From the NCBI GenBank assembly GCA_021397845.1, contig CM038040.1, forward strand, positions 20,222,315 through 20,286,314: a DNA stretch of 64,000 nucleotides, read 5' to 3'. Below, piece after piece: positions 20,134-33,700 of this stretch. A program made the position numbers and the translations under genes. Origin of the DNA: Areca catechu (taxonomy: Eukaryota; Streptophyta; Magnoliopsida; Arecales; Arecaceae). A model generated the notes under the pieces. The model made no database searches. It was not told the DNA's origin and was given only the letters and a program-made list of their open reading frames with translations. Positions within the stretch are counted from its first letter, which is position 1; every line of letters begins with the position of its first letter.

Positions 20134-23100
20134 ATGCCGCCAAAGCGATGGTTGCAGGAGGAGGAGGAGGAGAGGAGGAGGAAAGAGTGCAGGAGAGCTC
20201 AGAGGAGGGAGGTTCTTTTGGAGAAGTTTTGGAGGGAGTCTAGAGAAGGAAAGGGAGCGGAGAGGAAGGAAAGTGAAGGGCCCGGGAAAGCACAGAAGAA
20301 GAGGGTGCAGAGCCCAAAGAAGCAGAAACTAAAGTGCATGGACTACACCAACAAGTGCTTGAGGACTCATGGAGACAATGCCTCTCCTTCTTCATTGTCT
20401 CCTTCTCCTCCTCCTCCTTCTCCTACTACTACTACTAGTATTGCATTGTCTTTTTTTAAGATCATGCTTGGTGATTTCACTGAATTATTGGTATGATACA
20501 CTTCTCACTTCTTCTCTTTTACTATTTTTTTTTATTTTTTAATCTTCCCCAGTTAATGCTACGTTGCTTGCTTTTCTTGTGTTGTTTGTTTTATATTTTT
20601 GGAGGTTGCTCAGGCAAGTAAGGTTTTGCTATGTGGTGTTGTTTCACTCAGGGCTAAAGAAAAGGTGTGGTAGGTGGTGTTTTGACTAAAGTTAGGAGTT
20701 GATGCCACATTAATTGCTCTTTTTATGTTGATTTTATTATGTTTCTTTTTTGGGTAAGCGTGCAGGAAAGAAAAGATTTGTTGAGTGATCCTTGTTCTGT
20801 GATTTCTTTATTTGAAGATATATGTTTTCCTACTGAATAATGTTTTTTTTTTTTTTTCATTTGTCCCTTTGGTTGTTGCTGTTTCTTTATTTATAATGGT
20901 AGCAAACAGGCTGCCAAAATGAAATAGGAAAAGGAATTAATGCTTTAGATGCTTACTTCTTGTGCATGTGAAATGTTATATGTTAAGTAGGTTTGGCTTA
21001 TGTTTGGCTTGTGTTTGCAATTAATGGAATTCCGTAATCTGCTCCTCTTTGTGCTTGATTTGTGGATTTTTTTCCTGTGATTTTGATGATTACAGAAATT
21101 CCATAGCATGCTTGCTTTTCACTTGGTTATGACCATTGGCTCAAGGAAATTGTCTATTACATTATTAATTGGTAGTTTAGTTATTGATTTCAGTGCTATT
21201 AATGCTAAAACATTATGGAGTTCTATCAAATTTTTATTGTTTCAGATTACTATTACATGCCTATCATCTTATTTCAGCCTCTTTGGCAACCCTAACTAGA
21301 TAACATCTGAACTTTCCAATTTGTTATTATTATTATTTTTTTTGAAGGATGTCTAATTTCTATATTTTATTCTTCTGAAGTTAACAGTTGAAACAATATT
21401 TGCAGTTTATACCACCAAAATTTGCTCCGGCATTAGGAGGCTTGATTGATCAGAATATTTGCCTTCAAAATTCATTTGGACAACGTTGGAGGGTGAAAAT
21501 AGCTTTAGTACATGGCTCCTTGGCCTTCTCTTGTGGATGGAGGAATTTTGTGTTGGATCATGTCATCAAAGTTGGGGAACTTCTGATATTTAAATATGTT
21601 AGCAAGAGAGTCATTTCTGCCCAGATTTTTGCTACTAGCTCTTGTGAAAGGCTACACTTCTGTGATAAAAGGAAAAAATTTAATCATAAAAGGAAGAAAA
21701 TAGATGAATTATTTCCTGATAATTTGTGTTCAAATAAGAATCACAGCAACTGTAAAGCATCAGAAGAGAAGCGATACTTCATTGACGATGATTCACTGAC
21801 AAAAGAAATGATAGTAAGAGTTGGTCCTTATGATTTGTCTGGCATTACAATATCTGAAAGCAACTGCACTGCAAAAGGTGTGGGAGAGGGTATAAGTCCA
21901 ACTGATAAGTCTCATCATGATAATAGCTCAGCACTGCAAATTGAGTCCAAAGTGAACCACACCGAAACAATATGCCATTTAAATGATGAAAATTCTACAA
22001 GGTTGCCACAAGCAGGCAAAGGTTCTGCTAATAACTTTTCCAATATTAGCCCAAAGGGAGCATTAATAGTCGACTGTAGTGAAGCTACGACCAAAATTTG
22101 GTGTGAGTCTAGTTCAGCCATCATTACACGTCCTCTTACCGAATCAATGATAGACATCTCGGAAGGACCAAATGGAACAAATAAAGATCAGATGGGAAAA
22201 GAGGGAATGCACAAAGCCAATGAAATTGACTTGTCAGAAGCTGGAATAACTTATGGTAAAGTTGATGCTGTAAAGATTACCGGGAACAGCTTCTCAGCAT
22301 CTCAGGCTTCAAATACAAATTGCGCTGAGAATGATGGTGTAAATCTGAGTATGTCAAAGGAGTTTCTATGCAAGCATCATTCAGAGGAAGGGATATGTTA
22401 TGATGTTGATGAAGATTTAATGGATAAACATAGAGTGTGTGGAGATGCTTTTACTGATTTGTGTTATAATGAAAAGGATGCTACTGTATTGCAAGCTGAT
22501 AAAGAGGCTACGAAAACAAAATATGGATCTTGTTCTGAAAATAACCACAATATACCTGTCAATGCACTCATAATGAATTCCATAAATGATGACATGAAAA
22601 ATCTGAGGTCATTCCCTGAAGATACTCAGTCTGGAGGGAAAATGGGTCAGTATCTTATGCATCAACCAAACTTATATGTTGTTGAACTCTATTTTTCTAA
22701 TGAAATTTTACTTTTCTGATCAGTTACATTAACTGTTAAATAGCCACCTTGCAGAAAATGTCCCACCTGGGGCTGATGGAAATGCCTCTCAGAGCATGGT
22801 TAATTTGCCTGCTCTCCATAAAGATCTTAATATCATGAAAGACTCTGGTCAGTCTATAATTTGAGTCTTAGCTCTATTTTTTCAAAGAATGTTTTGTCTT
22901 TAAAATTATTGATATCTTTAATCTTTGGTTAATTTGAAAATGAATTTTCAGGAGTTGTGCTTCATTCATTCCTACAAGTTGATGAGGATTCAGAAGGGAA
23001 ATGTTTGAAAGTTGTGAAAACTGAAATCGTGGATCCTGTTGACCTTCCAACCCTAAATTATGGCAACTTAAGATTTTCCATACCTGTAAATGCTTGGTCT

Positions 23101-26100
23101 TGGCTTGTGAGTAGCTCTCCAACACATTGAAGCATGCCTAGCATTCAATTAGTTAAAATATGAAAATCTTTTGGTTAAGTCTCTCCAATGTATTCATCAA
23201 TAGCCTATACCTGCTGACACTGAAATGAGTACTTTAGTTGAAACAAAGAAACAGACATGTATGTGCATGCTCGAGCACACAAGTGCAAAAACACATGCTC
23301 GTACACTCCCATTAGACTATGAAATTCTGATTCTAGCAACTTTGTTTTGTGACAAGTGTCCATTTGGTGGAACAGTTTTGTTCTTTCTCTATTCAGCATG
23401 CTTCTGTTTATATTATCTATATGCTATCCTACCTTCAATAAGCCATTTATATGTAGTGTTATGCTGGCAATTGCATGACCACCATATTTCCAATGAGATC
23501 CTGGAAAAGGTTGAACAGTCTCTCTCTGTTTCTAGACCTCTGTATGTTGGAAAAATGGAACAAATAATATCAAATTCAGGGTCATGTAGGACTAATCTAA
23601 CACATACTAAATCAGCAAATAATGAGAAGGAAAACAAGCATTCAAGTAAATTTAAACCAGCAGAAATATAGATAGATAGATAAATAGATAATAGGAAATA
23701 GAGTTTTGATGCGACCTGGGTAGTGAAGTCATGTTTTGGATGCTATCCTTAAGTGGATCCACAGGCTTAATATGCTTAGCTACATGTACCTGCCACAGGC
23801 TAGCCTTGCATGCACGAGCAAAGGTTGGTGACAGTCTCTAGTCACCTATGTGCTCTTAAGAAAAATACTAAGAATAAACAAATGTGTTCTTAAATGAGAA
23901 ATGGAAGGGGAGAAAGAGGTGAGGATATGATTGCCAAGTTATGGTGAAAGGAGTCTCAAAATATATAAAATATTAACATGTGTTCAATAAGATGATAGCA
24001 TTTATGGGATTCCAAAACCAACTAACCATGACACCCATCAGGAAATGATACATCATTTTATAAAAATGTGAAAAGGAGAATAAAAACAAATAAATGACTC
24101 CAAATATGAAATGCAATTATTGTTAAACAATCCTCTGTTTCGTGTGAGGCCATGACCAGACACTGCTCATCCAAAAACTGAAGTCCTCACATTTTAAGAT
24201 TTTGAAAGACTTTAAAAGTTTAAATTATTGGACTCCAACAGTCAGTATATTCTGAACAAAAGAAAATTTGTTGAAATAAAAGGCAATTTGTGGTTTCTAA
24301 CAATCAAAACTAACTCCAAAATGTTTAATTAAAAAACAAAAGAATACAAACATTTCCCACATAATTCAAAATTTTTAATAGAAAATTAATTGATACCAAA
24401 ATATTAAGAGTTTAGGGCCGCATTTTCCATGTAATGGATGAAGTTCCCCTTTTGGCTTGAACCTGCGATAGTATAGAATGGCTTCCATATGAAAAGAATC
24501 ACGGTAAAAATCGAAGTTTCTGAACTGAGCCCTTGCATCTGAAACTTCTGCTAGCAACACCCATGGTATGTGTCTTGTCATATTCTCAACAACGTAGTAT
24601 GATGATCCTTGCTTTTTAAGTTTGTGCATCATGGAGGAAGAGTTAGTGTTTTGAAGAAATCATGTTTATCAGTCTGGAAGATGTTTTAAGTTATGTTAAA
24701 CATATTGCGTTATCAAATTATGAAAATTTAGCACTTTGAGGTGGTTAGACCTCATAGCTGAGATTCTGAAACAAATTTATGTACTTGATGAAGAGTATTC
24801 TTTTTTGCTTTGAGTGACATGTTTTAGCCATCGTATTCACTTTTCCTGTCATTCCTTGGAGAAAAGAAAGTCTTATTTGAATCAGAGATACAGAGAATCT
24901 TGAAGTCAACCATGTTAAACTAGGAGCAAGAACATGAACCTTCTTTGGGGAATATAAAACCTTACAGAACTAAAAATAAGAATTTGTGCGTAACAACTCA
25001 AAGATGTCATTTTGATTTTGCTTTATTACCTTTATTTTTATTTTAAACATTAGTCTCAACCCTTGATTTAGAAGAGGCAAAATATAGAATGGTGGATTTA
25101 CAAGTTAACCTAACAGGAGAGATGAGATTGGGGAAGGAATAGTGACAAAGCCACACATTGACTATGATTGGCTGAATGAGCACCAGAATTTGCCTCAATC
25201 AGGCAATTGTTGGTCAACCTTAGAACCACAAGAGAAGAGAGAGATAAACTTGTTTGGATGATTTCAAGGAAGTAACCAATCAGGCAGCTGTAGAGCTGTA
25301 GATTTGGGTGTAGAACCCATTTTGAGAATAAAATGACCCTAGCACTTCACATGCTACTCTAAAGTCAACATACCAAATCTCTAAGCAGTTAAGAAGAGCA
25401 AAATCTCTCCAAGGGCATCCAATATTAGAAGTTTAGAACCTGTAAAGGCAACATAGCATATCTCCAAGTATTTAAGAAGAGCAGGATCTGTTCAAGGACA
25501 TCCCGATGTTGGAACCTAGTTAAGACTGTCGTTTTTAGACTCAAATTGTACACCGAAGAAGCTAAAGTTCATGGAAGCATGAAATGCATATGGGCTTTGA
25601 GTCCTTGGAGACTAACTCAGACTCAGAAGCTCACATGAAAAAGAGGGATGTAGATAGAAAATGAGGATAACTGCAGAGAAACCAAATCAGGTTGAAACAA
25701 GCATAGGTCAGGCAGCTATAGGGCAGGCATAGAATAACCTGCGTATATGGGAAAAGGGCTCCCTATTTAGGTTTAGTATAAGTGAAATTTTGTTGGCTCA
25801 GTTCCAAGCACCGCCTTATGCTAGCAAGAACACGCTTGCTAACTGAATTACTGGTCCAGGATCACCATCTTAGATTCTTTATTGCACTTGTTATTATAAT
25901 TTCCTGTATTGCACAAAATGTTAAATGGCATCTAAAGACACTTGTTCTTTTGATAGTTTACATATGGTAAGACACTTAAACTTCCATTTCTTTCCTTTAT
26001 GTATAACCTCTCCAGTTACCCACTTGACATATTCAATGGCTGTTGTAGTGATTATTAAGCAATGGTTATCCCCCTAGTGGTGACTGATTCTCCTTGCTAC

Positions 26101-26354
26101 TTGTTCAGGGGTTGCCTGAAAGATTGCCATTTCGGTTGGGGAAAAAGAGATATCAAAGAAAGGTGGTCATACTTCAGGATCAATGCATGCGTTTGTGGCC
26201 CGTTCTATACCATGAGAGCCTGAAGTTTGTTGGCTTCACTGATGGTTGGGAAGATTTCTCCAAAGCAAACAACCTTCAAAAAGGAGATATCTGTCAATTT
26301 GAAATCCAGAAAGCACCAGAAACAACACTTAATGTGCAGATCTTTAGATCATAG
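20134..26354 (+). CDS. REM-type B3-domain transcription factor with two B3 domains (696 aa, 5 exons)
   Basis: Exons are 20134-20490, 21406-22645, 22755-22847, 22952-23106 and 26109-26354, with GT-AG introns and consistent phases 0, 1, 1, 0. The product is 696 aa. Residues 1-90 are highly charged (EEEEERRRKECRRAQRRE) with a likely nuclear signal KKRVQSPKKQKLK. The first B3 domain is at about 106-205 (FFKIMLGDFTELLFIPPKFA ... GWRNFVLDHVIKVGELLIFK). A long Ser/Asn-rich linker follows without known motifs. The second B3 domain is at about 600-693 (LRFSIPVNAWSWL, GFTDGWEDFSKANNLQKGD). This layout fits plant REM-family DNA-binding proteins of the nucleus. Targets are unknown. MPPKRW is chosen as the first Met giving the domain in frame after a CT/GA-rich leader. 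Intron 4 is 3 kb. Confidence 0.85.
23107..26108 (+). other. large intron 4 of the B3 gene
   Basis: This 3-kb intron interrupts the second B3 domain. It holds a small GATA-type microsatellite (about 23669-23690). It also has an unrecognised 85-codon minus-strand frame at 24632-24375. No complete mobile element is visible. Confidence 0.5.
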
Positions 26355-29300
26355 GATCCAATTGCAAGCAAACTATTCTTGAAATAATCCCAACTAAAAA
26401 CTTCATCGGGACCTCCCAAATGATCATATGAGTTGGGTTATCAGTCACTGTTCTTTTGTTTTCTATCCTAAGAACCTAGCTAGTACTCTGGAATTTTGCT
26501 CTTCCTGACTCTGGGTGAATATTTCCTTCATCTCAGCCTGATCCTCTAGAAAATGCCTTGTGGTGGAAACAGTGAGCTTTCATTGCGATCCTCTAGAAAA
26601 TGCATTGTGATCATATTCATCTCGCATACCATGCTTTGCTTTATTTTTTAGTGACAATATGACTGATGAATGAAAGCTTTGGTAATATGGGTGAGTTTGG
26701 GTTTTTGCAAAATAAATAGGTTGGATATGAGTTTACATTTTCTAACCTAAGTATAAATATGTCGTCTATAGGTTGAGATTTTTTTTTTTTTTAAAAATTT
26801 ATAATCGAAATCTAGCCTTTGATGTTGTTATATCAGATTTTAATTACAAGGTGGCATATGCAGATATATCTGAATGTGAAAGTAATGATTGTAAATATCA
26901 AGTTTCGAGGAGCTGAGTATGCTAAAAGCAATATACATAATTTTCATGGATACGTATGAAAAAATATTATATATTTATTGTATTATGTAATATGTGTAAA
27001 TGATATAGACCTGTTTAGCTTGGGATAAATTGAGCCACCCACCCCCTTGGAGATTAATCATTCCAATTGGATTTTGAAAACCAAGAATGATAGAGCCAAC
27101 CAATCTATGCTAAATTTGGAAACTGATCGATGCATGACCATGAATTGGATGGGCACATGAAGTATTTCTATTTCTTTATTTGTCATTGCCGTCTTCATCA
27201 TCATCATTAGGAAAATGGTGTCTCCAAAAGATCAGGTGAAAATCCTCTTTAGATCATTGTCTCCAAATTTAATGTTCTAGCAGGCTGTATTTGCATCTCA
27301 ACTATTAGCAAGACCGATGACATACAAAATTTATATGATCACAATCTATCTTGGGTGGCATCATCTCATTCATATCGAACTGGTGCTTCTGAACCTCGAG
27401 GGACCGGCCGGGACAATGATTGGGTGATTGCTATCTCATTTTGATTGGTGCAGTTGTGCTTGTATCTTAATGGAGTTGATCACTCGTAAAATTCCCTGGA
27501 AACTATGCTGACATTTGCTTGGAATCCCACTGATAGGAAGAGAAACAATATAGTGGTCTGTCTGTGGAGTCTAGATGGTTAATGACCCAATTTCAGTGGC
27601 AGCACCACACCAAAATTGCTCCACTTACGTGGAGACTAGATGGCTGACATTCTTTGCCCATCTTTGTGGATATCAATATATCAGTATCACAAACTTGTGT
27701 GGTGAGCAAAAGCTCACCACAAACATTTGGAATATGAAAGCAGTGATGGCTATTTTTTCCCCAGAGGAAAAAGAAAAGCAAAAAAAAAAAAAGAAAAAAA
27801 AGAAAGAGCAGTGATGACTAGGAACCTTCCCATCACCTGTTTGAATTGAACTCTAGAAATATGGAACAATAGCATTTCCTGGAGTTTGATCTGCAAGCAA
27901 CCGATCGGTGCAACACGGTGTTCTTCGGCAATAATTAAATTCCTCTATGATGAATGAATTGATCGAGAGGGCGTTTTAAATCCCTCGAGGTCGGTACGTC
28001 GAACAATATAATAAGAAGCAGCTATTGATTAGTTGTAAGATTGTAAACATATTAGTGGCCTCTATTAGTAGTACAATGAAGTCTTCTTCGGTACCCCAGA
28101 TGTTTGTTTCAAAGGTGGCAATGAATTAACTAATCACCCTTAAAAGTTAGGGGAAGTTTTAAGGTAGTTATCTCGTCGTATTTAACTCAATTCGATACAT
28201 TTCCTTTGGACTTGCCGATAAATTTCCAAATTCGGACCATCAAAAAGATGAGTTTTTCCATACTACGGCTAATTTAGACAATTCTTTTGGCCAATCCATG
28301 TCATGGCTTTTTGATGAGAGGGCAACGCTACTTAGATTAATGGTTGTTGAGCATTAAGCATTGGCATATTCTTTGAATGGCTTTCGCCTGGGAAATTTCC
28401 ATGCAATTTATCCATGGTGCTCATGGTCCTGGGTGGGTATAAATTATTCAATCACTTGCTCACCACTTCAAAAGTGATGCATTCCCACGTGAAAGTACCG
28501 GATGGGTAAAGAAGTATTCCAGCTTTTGTTTATTTTAAAGGAAGCTAGACTTTTAGATAAGCAACATGATTTCATCTCCTCTATCCCCTTGCCCCCCCCA
28601 ACCATACCATGATGTTTTGTTTAATCAAAGTTACATGGTAGTGGGCATTTCCTTTTTAGTCCCACACTCCAAAGGCAAACACTGTGGCTTTGTCACTTTA
28701 TCACTAAAGCTTCGAGAAGTAATCCTGCCATGTTTCAACCACTTTATAACTAATTGCACACTAAGCTTGGTCATGGACCATATTGGTTGAGCTCCTATCA
28801 TCATCTGGCACTTGATGTACTGAGATTTTGTGTCATTTCATTAGAAAGATAGCCAGTTAAAGAATTGTGTTAGATCCCATAACCAATGTTTGGGGTCTAT
28901 GGATAAATATGCCTTGTGATATGACTCGGTCACCAAAGAGAAAAAGGACAAGAAAAACCAACATCAAGTTGGTTCATGAAGATGTTTTTTTAGCATGATG
29001 AAAATTAAAGGGAGTGGATAAAGAAGAATCTACCAAGTTCATTGGTTAGAAAGCTTGGTGGTGTCTGGACTCCCTGCAGTCTTATAGGATCTTGTGGCAT
29101 TGTCCACTGAAATGTGTCTGTGTTGGGGGCCATTCATTTGTGAATAATAAACAGGAATTAAGCTTTCTACCACAAGTACATCAATCAAATGCTTTGAATT
29201 ATGAGGGAATCCACCAAGTAATGGGTTTTATGAGTGCTGGTTTAACAAATAAACATTCCATCCCCCACTTACAATATTTTATGATTTCATTCAAAAAGCC

Positions 29301-30150
29301 CTTTCCACATGGACACTTTGGCATATAACATTCCAAATTCCGTGGTTAAACTTTGGGGCCTTGGAAATCCTTCTTAACAGAAGAATAAGAGGAGCACGTG
29401 TCTGGATTGAAGAGCTTGTTCTCCACACCCCCGCCCCCCACTTTTTTTTTTTTTCCTCCAAATAATATCTTCTTTGGAGATATTTATATGTTCTCTTCTA
29501 AAAGCTAGTTAGAATAAGTATTTTTATTGCAAAACGTTGGGGGGTATAATATTGTTAATGAACATGTTATGATGCACTAACAAGACAAATGTGAACCATG
29601 CGCAACCAAAGAAGGAAAAAAGATTGTGTTAATAGACTAACAGGAAGGCTTTAATGGGTGAGTGACTTAAAATAAAAGAAAAAAAGAGAAGGAGAATTAG
29701 TTGACTGAATGGTGGTCTTCTTGATAAAGGTGGAGAGAATTTTGAAAGGAAAGAAGATGAGAGCAAGAGAGCAAAATCTAAAATGATTTATTAATAATTT
29801 ATTATAAAATAATGGTTCATATCTCTATTATTATTATTATTTTTTTTTTAAAAAAAAAGAGGAGAAGAATGCTAGCATTTTAATTCTAGTTTAACTTAGA
29901 GCCCCAAATGGCCTTCAAAGTATACTATCTATGCAATCTTAGATTGAAAAATGAAAGCGCATACTCCTTTATTCCAAAGTTGTCAATTTTATTTGTACCA
30001 CTTTCGTACATTAAATAACTAAAAGCATGGATCATGTTATAGATTGTCACGGGGAAACTCATTGATATTTTGAGTTTCGCACCAAAGTTATATGTGCATG
30101 CAATAGCAATGCTGGTCCCTTATAATTATATGTTACGGAAACACTAAAGA
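26355..30150. other. intergenic; no gene recognised
   Basis: The open frames here are short and have no domain I know. The start includes the 3' UTR of the B3 gene. An A-rich tract is at 27778-27806, and a T10A9-type homopolymer junction is at about 29841-29859. Confidence 0.45.
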
Positions 30151-30174
30151 GATACCTGGCCAAATGGATCATGA

Positions 30175-30520
30175 TTCGCAGTACCGTCCCGTACCGTCCG
30201 GTATGGAGTATACCGTACTGTACCGGTCAAGAGCTGACATGGTTCGTCACCAAAAAATAGTTCGGACACCGGACCGTTGAAAAAAAATAAAATAAAATTT
30301 CGTATCGGTACGGTATGGTATGGTACCGGTACCGATACGAATCGCCGGTTTGAGTCGGTTCGGAATCGATTTGGTGAGAGAGAAAGAGAAAGATTATTTT
30401 TTTTAATTTGACATGCTGTTACATATATCGATACGATACAATATGGATCATATCTTACTATATCACTCTGTACCGTACTATATCGCTTACTGATCGATAC
30501 GAATTTCGGTACCAGTTCAG
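30175..30520. repeat. GTACCG/CGGTAC-rich palindromic repeat cluster
   Basis: Many copies and variants of GTACCG, CGGTATGG and CGATACGA occur here. One near-perfect inverted pair is CGTATCGGTAC at 30301-30311 and GTACCGATACGA at 30329-30340. Related fragments recur in the first intron of the next gene (about 31070-31125). This is probably a degenerate interspersed palindromic repeat; the class is not identified. Confidence 0.5.
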
Positions 30521-30738
30521 CAGAGCTTGAAATGGACGATTAAAGGGCGCGCCAATATCCGTTAGGAAACCGCCGCCCCTACTTTAACAACCTCTCTTCA
30601 CTCAAAACCAGAGCGCCTATTGGAGAAGTCCGCCACCCAAAGACCCCCCTATCCTCCTTTTTCCTTCCACTTTCCAAGAGCTTCTCCTGGACCAAAAACC
30701 ATAGCACTTAGCTCCCTTCTCCTAAGGAAGACAAGCCC

Positions 30739-33700
30739 ATGGTCATGGAAAAACTCTCAGCTTCTTCTCGGACCGAAGCTTTTCCGATCGGTCTTCGAGT
30801 TCTAGTAGTTGATGATGATCCAACATGGTTAAAAATTCTTGAAAAGATGCTCCGAAAGTGCTCCTATGAAGGTAGTTTGGACCCATCTTTGATGGGTTCC
30901 TTCTGCTAATTGCTTTCTCTTTTCTCTGCTCAATAGAATCAGCTGGAGCAGTTCCAAAAAATGGGAGCTTTTGTATGATATTTATAGCTCTGGTTCAGAT
31001 GGATGGGTAGTTAGGAATAGTTTTCTCTTGTTTTCGGCATTTTTCCAACTAGAATTGAAGGTTTGCCATACCTTCCTGTACCACCCGGTATATGGCGTAC
31101 GGTATCATACCGGTATGCCATAGAGTACCAATGAATTTTGTTGTTGGTTTGAGTATTTGTAATCGGATTTTTTTTTTTTTAATTAATTAAGGGTGTTTTT
31201 GTTTCAAATACCTTGTGTTTTTTTCGTTTGTGTTGTGTCTAATTTATTTATGCATACTGAGCTATGGCACCTTGCGCATGCTCTGATTGGATGATTGAGT
31301 TGGAATAATTTATAGATTTTGTTTTAATGGTCTTCATTCTATTCATGTTTAGTTGATGGGGTTGAAGTATGTTGATATTTTCTGAACACAGTGTTGAAGA
31401 GGGAGATTCTTATGGGTTATCAAGATGTAAATTAAAGTGGCTTTCTGAAAGGTGTCAGGAGTTCATGAACCTCTTGTAGTGGGTACAATGAGAGACCAAA
31501 TTAATTCACCATCTTGTGATTGAATATTAGTTTACTTGAGATGCTCGCAATTTGAAGTGTTTACGTTGTTCAACTCTCTGTTGTTGAAGTTTAGGAAACA
31601 TGGGGGGAAAATGAAAATCTCACGTATTTTTAAGGAATTTATTTAGGTTCTATGAAACAAAGCACAGATAATATTTCACATATGTGTAATATGATTTCTC
31701 TTTTGGAAAGGAATACTTGATCTTCTTAGGACATGGTAATGGGTTAATCTCAAGGCCCTTTCTTTATTTTTGTTACATTTCAATGTTGGGTGGATGTTAT
31801 TTTATAATACATTTTATGGATGAAGATATAGGAAACTTATATTTAAAATATGCTGCTTTCTGTTAAGATAAGAATATATACTTGTGCAAGCAGATGCGTG
31901 TGTGAATACATACTTTCTATTGTGTTCCACATTGCCACTTTGTCAGAGACTTCAAACAAATATTTAATAGAATTCATAAGCATATCATTTATTTCTTGGG
32001 ATTGAAAGGAGCTCTTTATACATGACTTGGAAGAAGCACATATCCTGGAAGCTGTAGTCCATTGTTACATATACATGTATCATAGTAAACCATGTTAATT
32101 CAATAATCTTTTCCCATCATTTTAATTCTACAGTCGGTGCTTTGTTACATAGTTGATATTTGAGATTCATTCAAGTGGATGATAAGAGTCTGTCACCACA
32201 TTTACATATACATGGCTTGCCACGATGAATCAGTGAGAATGTTAGCGATTGTTCTTCATTTTACTGCTCAATTAAACACGCATTGGTCATGAATTGACTG
32301 AAAGCTGCTGGTTATGTGGCTAAACTTTCTCACTAAAAGATTCATGCAACTGGAAAATTAAGATGGACCATTCTATCTTCATTCAGTGTGTTTGAATATG
32401 ATAACTTTACCGGCCGGCAATTTTTAAAGTCTTGTATTCATAAGTTCTTAAAATTTTTGCAGGGTTTAGTTACCATATTCATGCTGATGATTCTTTCAAA
32501 CAAGGGTGAAATCTAAATGAACAGACCTACTAGAATTCAACATCAAATAATTCAACTGGCTTTATGAAACTTTGGTTGTTGGATTTTATATATGTGATAG
32601 TGGTTCAAAGCTTCTTTGGAAGTGTCAATAGAACTTAGCTAGTAGGTTGCCTGCACTTCCACTGATATATTTTTCCATTTTGGATTAGCTAGAAGGCACC
32701 TACTAATCTCACATTTTCAGAAAAATCTAAAAAGGAAAAGAAAAGGCTTTTATAAAGAATTTTAATCAGCTTGGTATTTTAACTTATATGTAAACATTTT
32801 TTTTTAATTGTCTAACATGATCTGTGTATGATAACATTGCACCAGAAAAAGCGATAACAAATTGTTCAACTTTCTACTTATGATAGAAAGATGTTCTCCA
32901 ATCTTCCTGACCCAGAAGGATCACCGTAAGCCACTAGGGATAAGGCTGGATAGGATCCAGGAGCAAGATCCGCCATGTCAAGAGCTGATTCACAAGTCAA
33001 GACTTTTGAAAGTCATAACTTGGTCGTACAACGTTCGATTTTGATATTCTTTTTTAAAAAAATTAGGTAAATTTTCGAGAACTACAATATGGCACATCCC
33101 TTAAGGGCCGACATCCCATGAATCGGGTTAAAATTCCTTCATTTAGGACCCAAAATGATTCAATTTTTTTTCTTTTGGGTAAGACTTTGACTAAGCATAG
33201 CATTCAATCTGAAAAGAATTCAGTAAAGTAACAGAAAGCAGAGTTGATGTAGAAGTCGAGATCTATCTCCTAAAAAATTTTTACATTTTCCAGATTACTT
33301 CTACTAGACAAGCCTATTCTAGAAAGAGTCACATTAAAACTAGTTAGTTAAATGCAATCCAATTTATTTATGGGAAAAAGTTTATCTTTAAGTTAGGAAG
33401 AGGAATTCGATCTGAAGTATGTAAGGACAAACCTCGTGGCTATAAATAGAAGGTATGCTCTATTTTTTTAATTAATAAGAAATATAGAGGAAGAAAAGGG
33501 AGTTTAATCTATACTTTTGGAAAGCTCTTCTCTTTTACCATTGTGAGATTCGAATGGAGTAGGTTAAAGAAAATTTTTCTTCTTCCCAATCAGATCACTT
33601 TGTCCTTCTTAGTTTATGATAGGACCTCCTGAACTTTACCTTGTATTCCTCCAAAAATTATATTATCTAGCCCATCATGGATTCATTGTTCAATATTGTT

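Noticed and set aside
24375..24632. 85-codon minus-strand frame inside the B3 gene intron
   Set aside because: It looks somewhat protein-like but I recognise no family, and no exon structure supports it.
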